Shown here: one piece after another, positions 8,324 through 17,344 of the stretch
Numbering within the stretch: position 1 is the stretch's first letter
Layout of the letters: each line of letters opens with the position of its first letter
The notes under the pieces: model-generated
What the model was told of the DNA's origin: nothing
The model's input: the letters and a program-made list of their open reading frames with translations, nothing else
Database searches by the model: none
Origin: Aquabacter sp965279295
GTDB taxonomy: Bacteria > Pseudomonadota > Alphaproteobacteria > Rhizobiales > Xanthobacteraceae
Strand: one strand, 5' to 3'
DNA: 64,000 nucleotides
Assembly (NCBI GenBank): GCA_965279295.1
Contig: CBDIHQ010000016.1
Position numbers and translations under genes: made by a program

Positions 8324-8340
8324 CCGCACGATGGCGTCCC
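8324..8340 (+). repeat. 17-bp direct repeat, right copy
   Basis: An exact second copy of ccgcacgatggcgtccc, six bases after the stop codon of the GIY-YIG gene. A tRNA-Thr gene begins about 150 bases further on, but the repeat is not part of that tRNA. Confidence 0.9.
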
Positions 8341-8491
8341 TTATAGAGGCTTTACCAAACTTTCCTGCGGCGCTGTACCACGCAGTTCACTCTTTCAGGA
8401 TTGCGTCGCCAGCCGCCTTCCGAGACCAAGAGCGCAGGGCGTCTCTCACTTGGGCGGCTGAAGCTGCTTTAGTACCGCGATTTTGGGATGG

Positions 8492-8563
8492 TGCCGGATG
8501 AGGGGATTGAACCCCCGACCTTCGGTTTACAAAACCGCTGCTCTACCGCTGAGCTAATCCGGC
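8492..8563 (-). tRNA. tRNA-Thr (anticodon UGU)
   Basis: Read on the minus strand, a cloverleaf starts GCCGGAT at 8563 and ends ATCCGGCA at 8492. It has a D-arm GCTC...GAGC, an anticodon loop TTTGTAA giving UGU, and a T-arm around GGTTCAATCC. It stands next to the rlmB-tRNA-Tyr-tRNA-Gly-tuf region, as tRNA-Thr often does. Confidence 0.95.
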
Positions 8564-8677
8564 ACTTTGGGCGCTGATGGGCCGCGTGGACGCTTTTAAT
8601 GCGTCGCGGTGCGATGTTCAATCGACCTTGCAGAGACGGCGGGGGCGCAGTGCCGCATCCCGCCGGATCAAACGCAA

Positions 8678-8700
8678 ACGGCCCCGCAATGCGGGGCCGT
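8678..8700 (-). terminator. Rho-independent-type hairpin after the MHS transporter
   Basis: A perfect 10-bp stem (acggccccgc / gcggggccgt) with a three-base loop lies 40 bases after the transporter stop at 8741. It is followed on the minus strand by a short T-containing tract. Confidence 0.75.
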
Positions 8701-8740
8701 CCGGTGTCTGAGTGGCGGGCGAAGACGCCCGCCGCAGGCG

Positions 8741-10414
8741 TCAGTGCCAGTTGTCGAGATCGCGGTCCTTGGTCTCCGGAAGGAGGAAGAAGCCGATGAT
8801 CAGCGTCATCACGGCGATGACGATCGGGTACCAGAGGCCGGCGAAGATGTTGCCGGAGGCCGCCACGATCGCGAAGGCGGTCGGGGGCAGGAAGCCGCCG
8901 AACCAGCCGTTGCCGATGTGGTAAGGCAGCGACATGCCGGTGTAGCGGATGCGGGTGGGGAACAGTTCCACCAGTAGGGCGGCGATCGGGCCGTACACCA
9001 TCGTCACGTACAGGACGAGGATGAAGAGCACGCCCACCAGCTTGAGCGAGCGGGAATCCGTCAGCATGGCGCCGACACCCGGCTGCTTCAGGATGGTGGC
9101 ATCACCCGCCTTGGGATAGCCGGCGGCCTGGGCGGCCGCGACGATCGGCGCGGACGCCTTGTCCTGGTCCGCGATCACCACCGCAGTGCCGTTGACGGTC
9201 GCCGTGAGCGGCGCGCCGGCCGGGCCCTTCACGAGGTCATAGTGCATGGAGTTGGTGGCAAGCGTCCGGCGGACCACGTCGCAGGGCTTGGTGAACACGC
9301 GCACGCCGACCGGGTCGAACAGCATGCCGCAGTTCGCGGGATCGGCGGAGACCTGGATCTTCACCTGCTCGGTGGCGGCGAGCAGCTTGGGATTGCCCAG
9401 TTCGGCGATCATGTGGAACAGCGGGAAGTAGGTGACGGCAGCGATGAAGCAGCCGAACAGCAGGATCGGCTTGCGGCCGATCTTGTCGGAGAACCAGCCG
9501 AAGAAGATGAAGAACGGCGTGCCCAGCAGCAGGGCGAAGGCGATGGCGAGGTTCGCCGTCGTGCCGTCGATCTTCAGGGTCTGGGTGAGGAAGAACAGCG
9601 CGTAGAACTGGCCGCAATACCAGACCACGGCCTGGCCGGCGGTGCCGCCGAACAGCGCGATCAGGGCGATCTTGGCATTGTCCCAACGGCCGAACGCTTC
9701 CTTGAGAGGGGCCTTCGAGCGCGAGCCCTCGGCCTTCATCTTCTGGAACGCGGGCGACTCGCTGAGCTGCAGGCGGATCCAGATCGAGAAGCCGAGCAGG
9801 ATGATCGAGAGCAGGAACGGAATGCGCCAGCCGTAAGACGCGAAGTCTTCGGGCGTCATGGTGAGGCGCAGGGTCAGGATGACCAGCAGCGAGAGGAACA
9901 GGCCGACCGTGGCGGTGGTCTGGATCCACGAGGTGTAGAAGCCGCGGCGGCCGTGGGGCGCGTGCTCGGCCACATAGGTCGCGGCGCCGCCGTATTCACC
10001 ACCCAGCGCAAGGCCCTGGAGCAGGCGGCAGATGATGAAGGCCGTGGGCGCGAGATAGCCGATGCTCTCATAGCTCGGCAGCAGGCCGACCACGAAGGTG
10101 GCGATGCCCATGAGCGTCATGGTCACGAGGAAGGTGTACTTGCGGCCGATGAGGTCGCCGAGGCGGCCGAAGAACAGCGCGCCGAACGGGCGAACCGCGA
10201 AGCCGGCGGCGAAGCCGAACAGCACGAAGATGAACTTCGCGGTGTCGTTGGTGCCGGGCACGAAGGTCTGGGCGATGTTGGCGGCAAGCGAGCCGGCCAG
10301 ATAAAAGTCATACCACTCGAAAACGGTGCCGGCGGAGGAGGCGATAATCACCTTCCTCTCTTCTTTCGTCATGGGCGCCGTCGATGCGGCTCTGCCCGGG
10401 GTCGTTACTGCCAT
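8741..10414 (-). CDS. MFS transporter, metabolite:H+ symporter (MHS/ProP-like) type
   Basis: The 557-residue protein has 12 predicted membrane helices and MHS family signatures: 'SSAGTVFEWYDFYLAG' in helix 1, 'GRLGDLIGRKYTF' (motif A), 'RLLQGLALGGEYGGAATYVAEHAP', 'SDKIGRKPILLFG' and 'ELFPTRIRYTGMSLPYHIGNGWFGG'. Relatives take up organic acids or osmolytes with protons. About 115 residues between helices 8 and 9 (roughly 340-455) form a polar, probably periplasmic insert with two Cys. It is transcribed alone, with a hairpin terminator. The substrate cannot be told from sequence. Confidence 0.9.
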   Translation of the reverse strand: MAVTTPGRAASTAPMTKEERKVIIASSAGTVFEWYDFYLAGSLAANIAQTFVPGTNDTAKFIFVLFGFAAGFAVRPFGALFFGRLGDLIGRKYTFLVTMTLMGIATFVVGLLPSYESIGYLAPTAFIICRLLQGLALGGEYGGAATYVAEHAPHGRRGFYTSWIQTTATVGLFLSLLVILTLRLTMTPEDFASYGWRIPFLLSIILLGFSIWIRLQLSESPAFQKMKAEGSRSKAPLKEAFGRWDNAKIALIALFGGTAGQAVVWYCGQFYALFFLTQTLKIDGTTANLAIAFALLLGTPFFIFFGWFSDKIGRKPILLFGCFIAAVTYFPLFHMIAELGNPKLLAATEQVKIQVSADPANCGMLFDPVGVRVFTKPCDVVRRTLATNSMHYDLVKGPAGAPLTATVNGTAVVIADQDKASAPIVAAAQAAGYPKAGDATILKQPGVGAMLTDSRSLKLVGVLFILVLYVTMVYGPIAALLVELFPTRIRYTGMSLPYHIGNGWFGGFLPPTAFAIVAASGNIFAGLWYPIVIAVMTLIIGFFLLPETKDRDLDNWH

Positions 10415-10838
10415 GGATTACTCCTCCCCAAAAAACTCAGCCTCCCGCCGCAAGCACGGGCAGGCAATTTCGGTCGCGCGCACCGGCGACTGATGCAACC
10501 AGATGGGGATGTGATCCGTGGCCCGCGCCAATGAGCGCGCTGAGACCTGGGGCTTCCTCCAACGGTCTTATCTGTCCGTGTCTTGACGCACGGATGAATC
10601 GAACCGGACGCTTGTTGCGCCTTGCCACAAGAATGGCTGGATTTCGCCGAAGTTTCGATTGGTAAAAGGTCTTAGTTGGACACGGTTTTATCTTGCGCGA
10701 CACCGCCCAGTGGAGGGGCGGCGGCGCAAATCAAGTCCTTGTACGAAAAGAGAGTTTTCAAAATCCGCGCGCATTTTCAGCATTTCTTGCGCACTGCAAA
10801 CTGTATTTGTGCAGTCGCGAAGAAGCCTTAATGCGACT
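10415..10838. other. Intergenic region between rlmB and the MHS transporter
   Basis: There is no gene I can support. The part near 10415 should hold the transporter's promoter. Near 10795-10817 is an inverted repeat (ACTGCA, 11-base spacer, TGCAGT) just downstream of the rlmB stop, which could be a weak terminator or protein site. The middle is more AT-rich than the coding regions. Confidence 0.4.
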
Positions 10839-11690
10839 TCAACTGCCACGCTTCAGGGCGCGACGGGCGATTCCAAGCGAAAGCGCCGCCGCGTTGGAGA
10901 CGTTGAGGCTCTTGATGACCCCCGGCAGGTCGATGCGGGCCAGCACGTCGCAGGTTTCGCGGGTGAGCTGGCGCAGGCCCTTGCCCTCCGCGCCCAGCAC
11001 AAGTGCCAGCGGCGCGCGCATAGGCGTGTCCTCGATCTCGGCCGAACCCTCGCTGTCGAGGCCGATCACCAGCATGCCGTTGTCCTTCAACTCGGTCAGG
11101 GCGCGCGCGAGATTCGTGACCAGGCAGAAGGGGACGTGCTCCAGGCCGCCCGAGGCGCTCTTGGCGAGCACGCCGGTGGCCACCGGGCTGTGCCGCGCCG
11201 TCGTGACGATGGCGCCGACGCCGAACGCTGCGGCGGAGCGGACGATCGCACCCACATTGTGCGGGTCGGTGATCTGGTCGAGCACCAGGACGAGTTCGTG
11301 CTTGGCAACTTTCGACAAATGCGGGGAGGGCAGGTGGTCGCTTTGCGCGAGCAGGCCCTGGTGCACCGCGTCCGGGCCCAGCAGCTTGTCGATTTCCGAG
11401 GGGCGGACCATTTCCGGCTCGATCGGAAGGGTAATGCCTTCCTCCGACAGGCGGTTCAGGCCGTTCTCGGTGGCCATGATGCGGCGGAAGCGGCGCTTGG
11501 GATTGCGCAGCGCCTCGGAGACCGTGTGCCAGCCGTAGAGCAGGGCAACATCGTCCTCGCCTTCCCATGCCGGCGGGCGCCCGGTCTTACGGCCCTGCCC
11601 GGGGAACGGACGCGGGCCTCCCTTCGGGGCCCCCTTGTCGAAGGGGCGGCGGGAACCGGGGCGGGGAGAACGGTGCGGAGGCTCGGACAT
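10839..11690 (-). CDS. rlmB: 23S rRNA (guanosine-2'-O-)-methyltransferase, TrmH/SpoU family
   Basis: The enzyme methylates a 23S rRNA guanosine 2'-OH with SAM. The 283-residue protein has a basic, low-complexity N-terminal extension (about 45 residues), a substrate-binding 'LLYGWHTVSEALRNPKRRFRRI' domain, and the knotted SPOUT domain: motif 1 'TDPHNVGAIVRSAAAFG', motif 2 'LALVLGAEGKGLRQLT', motif 3 'SLNVSNAAALSLGIARRAL'. The start at MSEPPHRS is chosen because upstream in-frame sequence has no family resemblance. It lies upstream of and divergent to the tRNA-Tyr/tuf cluster, its usual alphaproteobacterial neighbourhood. Confidence 0.9.
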   Translation of the reverse strand: MSEPPHRSPRPGSRRPFDKGAPKGGPRPFPGQGRKTGRPPAWEGEDDVALLYGWHTVSEALRNPKRRFRRIMATENGLNRLSEEGITLPIEPEMVRPSEIDKLLGPDAVHQGLLAQSDHLPSPHLSKVAKHELVLVLDQITDPHNVGAIVRSAAAFGVGAIVTTARHSPVATGVLAKSASGGLEHVPFCLVTNLARALTELKDNGMLVIGLDSEGSAEIEDTPMRAPLALVLGAEGKGLRQLTRETCDVLARIDLPGVIKSLNVSNAAALSLGIARRALKRGS

Positions 11691-11765
11691 GCCACAGCAA
11701 TTGTCAGAGCGGGACGCGCCACGCAAGGGCGCTGAAGGGAACCGCCGGCGAATCAGAGCGCGGAA

Positions 11766-12572
11766 TCAGCGCGCAGGCGGCAACATGCCCTTGGCTTCGA
11801 GCACCGGGCCCGCCTCCGGGCCGGCCAGCAGCTTCAGGAAACGGCCGGCCGCGTCCTCGCGGGTCGTGTTGGAAAGCGCCCCGGCATAGATCGTCTCATT
11901 CTGGATCTCGCGCGGCAGTGGGCCCACCAGCACCGCTCCCTTCACGGCGAGGATTTCGCTGATCTGGTGGATGGCGATGTCCGCCTCGCCGGAGACCACG
12001 CGCGTCGCCACCAGCCCGCCGGGGACGAGCACAGCCTTGCGCTTCATCTCGTCGGCTATCCCCATGCGCTCGAACAGCTTCTCAAGATAAATGCCGCTGG
12101 AGCCACCGGAGGCTGGATCGATCATCGCCACCTTGTTCGCCGCCAGCAGCGTGCGCTTGAAGGCGTCGACGCTCGATATGTCCGGCTGGGGTGCGCCTTC
12201 TTTCACCGCCACGCCGATGGCGACCCGCGCCAACTCCATCACCGGAGGCGCCACTTTTCCATCGCGCACGAAGGCGGCGAGGGCGCCGGGGGTGAGAATC
12301 ACCACGTCGAACGCTGCACCTGCCTCGATCTTGCGGGTCAGCGCGCCGGCGGTGTCGTTCTCGACCGTCACCTTGGTGCCGGTCGCGGCCTCGAACTTGC
12401 TCGCCATCTCCGCCGCCACCGGCTTGAACGCGCCCGTGGTCAGCACCTTGATCTCGGCGGCACCCACGGCGGATACGCCCATGGATACGCCCACCAAGGT
12501 TGCGAGAAGTGCGCCAACAAGGCGGCGGGCCTGCAAGGTCCGGGGCGTGCTACGGAGCATGATCGTGGGCAT
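11766..12572 (-). CDS. ModA-like periplasmic substrate-binding protein
   Basis: The protein has about 268 residues with a signal peptide ending 'SAVGAAE'. The mature part begins 'IKVLTTGAFKPVAAEMASKFEAATG' and continues 'FDVVILTPGALAAFVRDGKV' and 'ASGGSSGIYLEKLFERMGI', the layout of ModA/class-2 oxyanion-binding proteins. The serines that hold molybdate in classical ModA are not obvious at the first loop (TTGAF), so the ligand may differ. No permease or ATPase gene is adjacent, making it an orphan. An in-frame ATG at 12560 is an alternative start. Confidence 0.78.
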   Translation of the reverse strand: MPTIMLRSTPRTLQARRLVGALLATLVGVSMGVSAVGAAEIKVLTTGAFKPVAAEMASKFEAATGTKVTVENDTAGALTRKIEAGAAFDVVILTPGALAAFVRDGKVAPPVMELARVAIGVAVKEGAPQPDISSVDAFKRTLLAANKVAMIDPASGGSSGIYLEKLFERMGIADEMKRKAVLVPGGLVATRVVSGEADIAIHQISEILAVKGAVLVGPLPREIQNETIYAGALSNTTREDAAGRFLKLLAGPEAGPVLEAKGMLPPAR

Positions 12573-12693
12573 GGTTGCGACTTCCGGGCTGCGAGCGTCG
12601 GCAGGCATCATAGGGGTGTGGCGGGTCTGCCGCTACGGTAGCAACGGTTTGCGACGCCGGTTTGGCCGGCCTGTGCGGCGCGTTCATTTCCGG

Positions 12694-12722
12694 TTGACTT
12701 CATCGAACCGCTTCCACATAAA
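12694..12722 (+). promoter_or_regulatory. Candidate sigma-70 promoter for tRNA-Tyr/tRNA-Gly/tuf
   Basis: TTGACT at 12694-12699, a 17-base spacer, and CATAAA at 12717-12722, about 85 bases before tRNA-Tyr. Spacing and hexamers fit a housekeeping promoter; it is the best match between the ModA-like gene and the tRNA. Confidence 0.6.
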
Positions 12723-12808
12723 ACCGCTCCTTGAGGCGCCTGGGTCGAACCGGGCCGCCACACCTTCGCGGTGCTGGTGCCTTGGCCTTTGGATGACGGG
12801 CTGACAGT

Positions 12809-12893
12809 GGAGGGGTGCCCGAGTGGTTAAAGGGGACGGACTGTAAATCCGTTGGCTCTGCCTACGTTGGTTCAAATCCAACCCCCTCCACCA
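12809..12893 (+). tRNA. tRNA-Tyr (anticodon GUA)
   Basis: Acceptor GGAGGGG / CCCCTCC with encoded CCA, anticodon loop CTGTAAA (GUA), a long variable arm as in class II tRNAs, and T-loop GGTTCAAATCC. It is followed 56 bases later by tRNA-Gly. Confidence 0.97.
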
Positions 12894-12949
12894 CCCGTCG
12901 TTCAAGTGCTACAAGCTGCGGCCCGGCCGCGGCGCGCAGGTCGCTCAAT

Positions 12950-13023
12950 GCGGGTGTAGCTCAATGGTAGAGCAACAGCCTTCCAAGCTGATGACGAGGG
13001 TTCGATTCCCTTCACCCGCTCCA
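12950..13023 (+). tRNA. tRNA-Gly (anticodon UCC)
   Basis: Acceptor GCGGGTG / CACCCGC, discriminator T, encoded CCA, anticodon loop CTTCCAA (UCC). It lies between tRNA-Tyr and tuf in a likely common transcript. Confidence 0.97.
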
Positions 13024-13189
13024 GCGTCCTTACGGCTCCCAAACCGGCACCCGTGACCTCGCCGAACACCGCTTCCCTACACCGCTGCTCTTGCGGTTCG
13101 GGCGGAAACCCCCTATCCCACGGCGTCTTTTTTTCCGCCCCTCGGGGCGAGCCGTGGACTGATCTCAGCCAGGATACCGAGAGAGAACG

Positions 13190-14380
<1,191 letters not shown>

Positions 14381-14404
14381 TCACACCCCTTTGGGGTTGA
14401 TTGG

Positions 14405-14436
14405 CGGGCCGGCCTTGTGCCGGCCCGTTGCTTTTC
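14405..14436 (+). terminator. Hairpin terminator after tuf
   Basis: A perfect stem cgggccggc / gccggcccg with a short loop, followed by a T-rich tract (gcttttc), 25 bases after the tuf stop. Confidence 0.75.
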
Positions 14437-14590
14437 AAAAAGAGGTCCGTTCGAAGGACCCTCGCCTTGGTCTGGGGAAAGCGCGAAGTGCCCCTTTACA
14501 GTTTCTCTTTCGCTGACTAGACACACGTTCCCGACGCGCTGGATCGATTTTTCCGGCGCGAGGGCGCACACCCTCGAGTGCTCAGGCAGT

Positions 14591-14667
14591 AGGAGTGTAG
14601 CTCAACTGGTTAGAGCACCGGTCTCCAAAACCGGGGGTTGGGGGTTCGAGTCCCTCCACTCCTGCCA
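14591..14667 (+). tRNA. tRNA-Trp (anticodon CCA)
   Basis: Acceptor AGGAGTG / CACTCCT, discriminator G, encoded CCA, anticodon loop CTCCAAA (CCA). It lies immediately upstream of secE, the usual position. Confidence 0.97.
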
Positions 14668-14839
14668 GCACACCGAGGGTAAGGCGGACGGCGAAACGTC
14701 CCCGACGATTTACAAGCCGCTGGCGCCGTCGGCGCGCGGCAGAGTTTCATGACGGTCGTTTGCGAAGCTCCGCTTCGTCGGCGCGCCGTAACCGAGGAGA
14801 AGGCAAACGCGGGCGTCAGCCGGCCGGAGCCGAGGCGAT

Positions 14840-15037
14840 ATGGCGAAGATCAGTCCCGTCGAATTCTTCCAGCAGGTCCGCAACGAGACCGCGAAGGTTA
14901 CGTGGCCGACCCGGCGTGAGACGCTCATCACCACCGGCATGGTGTTCCTGATGGTGCTCATGGCTTCGCTGTTTTTCCTGGTTTCCGATCAGGTGATGCA
15001 GTTCGGCGTCAGCCAGATTCTCCGTATAGGTCATTGA
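14840..15037 (+). CDS. secE: Preprotein translocase subunit SecE
   Basis: A 65-residue single-span form of the SecYEG clamp subunit. The N-terminal amphipathic 'ISPVEFFQQVRNETAKVTWPTRRET' is the family signature, followed by one membrane helix (about 31-50). It lies between tRNA-Trp and nusG, with nusG starting 8 bases after its stop. Confidence 0.97.
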   Translation: MAKISPVEFFQQVRNETAKVTWPTRRETLITTGMVFLMVLMASLFFLVSDQVMQFGVSQILRIGH

Positions 15038-15045
15038 GAAACGCC

Positions 15046-15576
15046 ATGGCGAAACGCTGGTACATCGTCCACGCCTATTCCAACTTCGAGAAGAAGGTAT
15101 CGGAATCGATCCGCGAGCAGGCCGACCAGCGCGGCCTCGGCGATCTGTTCGAGCAGATTCTCGTGCCCACCGAAAAGGTGGTGGAAATTCGTCGTGGCCG
15201 GAAGGTGGACGCCGAGCGGAAATTCTTTCCAGGCTACGTGCTGGTGAAGATGGACCTCACCGACGAGGCGTTTCATCTCATCAAGAACACCCCGAAGGTG
15301 ACCGGCTTCCTGGGCGCCGACAACAAGCCCATGCCGATCTCCGAGAACGAGGCCATGCGCATCCTGCAACAGGTGCAGGAGGGCATCGAGCGCCCCAAGC
15401 CGTCGATCACCTACGAAGTGGGCGAGACGGTCAAGGTGGCGGACGGCCCGTTCGCCTCGTTCAACGGCATCGTCGAAGAAGTCGACGAGGCCCGTTCCCG
15501 CCTCAAGGTCGCGGTCTCGATCTTCGGCCGCGCCACGCCTGTCGAACTGGAGTTCGGCCAGGTGGAGAAGGTTTGA
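15046..15576 (+). CDS. nusG: Transcription termination/antitermination factor NusG
   Basis: The 176-residue protein binds RNA polymerase and links it to Rho or the ribosome. The N-terminal NGN domain starts 'KRWYIVHAYSNFEKKV' and the C-terminal KOW domain carries 'GETVKVADGPFASFNGIVEEVD'. The ATG at 15046 is chosen because family proteins begin 'MAKRWYIVH'; an in-frame ATG four codons earlier overlaps the secE end. Confidence 0.98.
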   Translation: MAKRWYIVHAYSNFEKKVSESIREQADQRGLGDLFEQILVPTEKVVEIRRGRKVDAERKFFPGYVLVKMDLTDEAFHLIKNTPKVTGFLGADNKPMPISENEAMRILQQVQEGIERPKPSITYEVGETVKVADGPFASFNGIVEEVDEARSRLKVAVSIFGRATPVELEFGQVEKV

Positions 15577-15589
15577 GGGACATAGTGTT

Positions 15590-15785
15590 GTCCCGGACCA
15601 GCGACGGCGTAGCCGAAGCGCAGATCCGGGACCCAGCGCAGAAGTTCTGCGCAGCAGTCAATTCGCGACCAGCGTAAAAGAGCATTTCCGCCGCGTGGCG
15701 TCGGAAATGAAGTGAAGCGCCTTCGGCGGCGCTTTGCGCTGGATCCCGGATCTGCGCTCAGCCTTTGGCTTCGCTGGTCCGGGAC
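15590..15785. repeat. Large inverted repeat between nusG and rplK
   Basis: Arms of about 50 bases at 15590-15643 and 15731-15785 are imperfect reverse complements: both outer ends read gtcccggaccagcg inward, and both carry gcgcagatccggga. A smaller palindrome (catttccg...cggaaatg) sits in the middle. It starts 14 bases after the nusG stop. It resembles the mobile palindromic intergenic elements of rhizobia (RIME-like) and may end secE-nusG transcription. Confidence 0.75.
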
Positions 15786-16011
15786 AAGAGAGGGCAGGGC
15801 ACCCTTGCCTCTCTGTCCTTTATCAATTAAGTGAACGCCCTCCCGAAGCGCCTCGCGTTTCGGGAGACGACCTTCGCGGGCAAGCTTGCGAAGGCAGAAC
15901 GTGGGAGGTGACGGAGCGTCTCGCCAACGCCCCTGAGATCCGCACCACGGACCCAGGCCGATTTGCCCTGCTCAGCGAGCGGGCGGTCGGCCATTATTTT
16001 GGGAGTTAGAT
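15786..16011 (+). promoter_or_regulatory. rplK leader region
   Basis: The 226 bases before rplK contain no gene. A hairpin ctcccgaa...ttcgggag lies near 15840-15868, and further paired G/C-rich blocks follow. Leaders here commonly carry the L1-binding translational control site of the rplKA operon; that function is inferred from position only. Confidence 0.4.
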
Positions 16012-16461
16012 ATGGCGAAGAAAATCACCGGCTACATCAAGCTGCAGGTCGCAGCTGGCAGCGCCAATCCGGCGCCGCCGATCGGCCCCGCGCTCGGCCA
16101 GCGCGGTCTGAACATCATGGAGTTCTGCAAGGCGTTCAATGCCGCCACGCAGAAGGAAGAGAAGGGGATGCCCATCCCCGTCGTCATCACGGTCTACCAG
16201 GACCGCTCCTTCACCTTTGAACTCAAGACCCCCCCGGTCTCCTACTTCCTCAAGAAGGCCGCCGGCCTCGAGACGAAGAAGAAGCCCGGCTCCGGCTCGA
16301 AGACCCCCGGTAAGGGTGGCTTCGCCGGCAAGGTGACCCAGGCGCAGCTTGCTGACATCGCCGAGAAGAAGATGAAGGATCTGAACTGCGATACCGTCGA
16401 AGCGGCGGTGCGCATGCTCGAAGGCTCGGCCCGGTCCATGGGCCTCCAGGTTCAGGGGTGA
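16012..16461 (+). CDS. rplK: 50S ribosomal protein L11
   Basis: The 149-residue protein has the family N-terminus 'ITGYIKLQVAAGSANPAPPIGPALGQRGLNIMEFCKAFN' (split here by function: the proline-rich factor-binding loop lies at residues 20-28) and the C-terminal RNA-binding domain ending 'AVRMLEGSARSMGLQVQ'. It forms the GTPase-associated centre with L10 and L7/L12. GGAG precedes the ATG. It is the first gene of the rplKA pair; rplA starts 6 bases after its stop. Confidence 0.98.
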   Translation: MAKKITGYIKLQVAAGSANPAPPIGPALGQRGLNIMEFCKAFNAATQKEEKGMPIPVVITVYQDRSFTFELKTPPVSYFLKKAAGLETKKKPGSGSKTPGKGGFAGKVTQAQLADIAEKKMKDLNCDTVEAAVRMLEGSARSMGLQVQG

Positions 16462-16466
16462 GCACG

Positions 16467-17174
16467 ATGGCGAACCAAGGCAAGCGCATCCGCGCAGCAA
16501 ACGAAGGCGTCGACCGCCTGAAGCTCTATCCGCTGGACGAGGCCCTTTCGCTCCTGAAGGAGCGGGCCACGGCCAAATTCGACGAGACCATCGAAGTTGC
16601 GGTGAATCTCGGCGTCGATCCGCGCCACGCCGACCAGATGGTCCGCGGCGTGTGCAACCTGCCCAACGGCTCCGGCCGTACCGTGCGGGTTGCGGTTTTC
16701 GCCCGTGGCGCCAAGGCTGATGAAGCCAAGGCGGCCGGCGCGGACATCGTCGGAGCCGAGGACCTCCTGGAGAGCATCCAGGGCGGCACCATCGACTTCG
16801 ATCGCTGCATCGCGACCCCTGACCTGATGCCCCTCGTCGGGCGTCTCGGCAAGATACTCGGCCCGCGCGGCCTGATGCCGAACCCGAAGGTCGGTACCGT
16901 GACCATGGACGTGAAGGGTGCTGTCGCCGCCGCCAAGGGCGGCGCGGTGGAATTCCGCGTCGAGAAGGCCGGCATTATCCACGGCGGCATCGGCAAGGCC
17001 TCGTTCCCGGCCGACAAGCTTGCGGAAAACATCCGCGCGTTCGTCGACGCCGTGGTCCGGGCGCGTCCGACCGGCGCGAAGGGCACCTATGTGCAGCGCG
17101 TCGCGGTGTCCTCCACCATGGGCCCCGGCATCAAGGTGGAACCGGCTTCCGTGCTGGGTACCGTGACCGCGTGA
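16467..17174 (+). CDS. rplA: 50S ribosomal protein L1
   Basis: The 235-residue protein has the L1 signatures 'KFDETIEVAVNLGVDPRHADQ', 'GRLGKILGPRGLMPNPK' and 'STMGPGIKVEPASV'. L1 builds the stalk at the E site and usually represses its own mRNA. The ATG at 16467 follows a GGGGTGAG; an in-frame GTG at 16458 overlapping rplK is less likely. A hairpin terminator follows 20 bases after the stop. Confidence 0.98.
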   Translation: MANQGKRIRAANEGVDRLKLYPLDEALSLLKERATAKFDETIEVAVNLGVDPRHADQMVRGVCNLPNGSGRTVRVAVFARGAKADEAKAAGADIVGAEDLLESIQGGTIDFDRCIATPDLMPLVGRLGKILGPRGLMPNPKVGTVTMDVKGAVAAAKGGAVEFRVEKAGIIHGGIGKASFPADKLAENIRAFVDAVVRARPTGAKGTYVQRVAVSSTMGPGIKVEPASVLGTVTA

Positions 17175-17193
17175 TCGCCGATTCGGTGAGATA

Positions 17194-17220
17194 TGGCCGG
17201 GCACTGCCCGGCCATTTTCA
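17194..17220 (+). terminator. Hairpin terminator after rplA
   Basis: A near-perfect stem tggccgggca / tgcccggcca followed by ttttc. It separates rplKA from the rplJL-rpoBC unit. Confidence 0.8.
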
Positions 17221-17315
17221 TGTCCGGTCACGCTGAGCCACATGGGATATCGGCCTGATTGCCGGCGGATGCCGGGATCTCGGCTGCTTCCAAGTGGAGA
17301 AGTTAAGGAAAGGGC

Positions 17316-17344
17316 GTGACATCGCGCCCTTCACCCTCTATAGA
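17316..17344 (+). promoter_or_regulatory. Candidate promoter for rplJL-rpoBC
   Basis: GTGACA at 17316-17321 and TATAGA at 17339-17344 with a 17-base spacer, some 490 bases before rplJ. An agggcg...cgccct hairpin overlaps the -35 side. Spacing is ideal, but no other evidence is available. Confidence 0.45.

Noticed and set aside
8300..8565. tRNA-Thr as the integration site of the GIY-YIG cassette
   Set aside because: The 17-bp repeat is not part of the tRNA sequence and lies about 150 bases away, so a classical tRNA attachment site is not supported.
10437..10703. An 88-codon minus-strand frame between the MHS transporter and rlmB
   Set aside because: It has no family features and no ribosome-binding site, and its composition is random-like.
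12684..12905. A 73-codon minus-strand frame with 'GLDLNQRRQSQRIYSPSPLTTRAPLH'
   Set aside because: It runs antisense across tRNA-Tyr; this peptide is a well-known artefact of translating that tRNA backwards.
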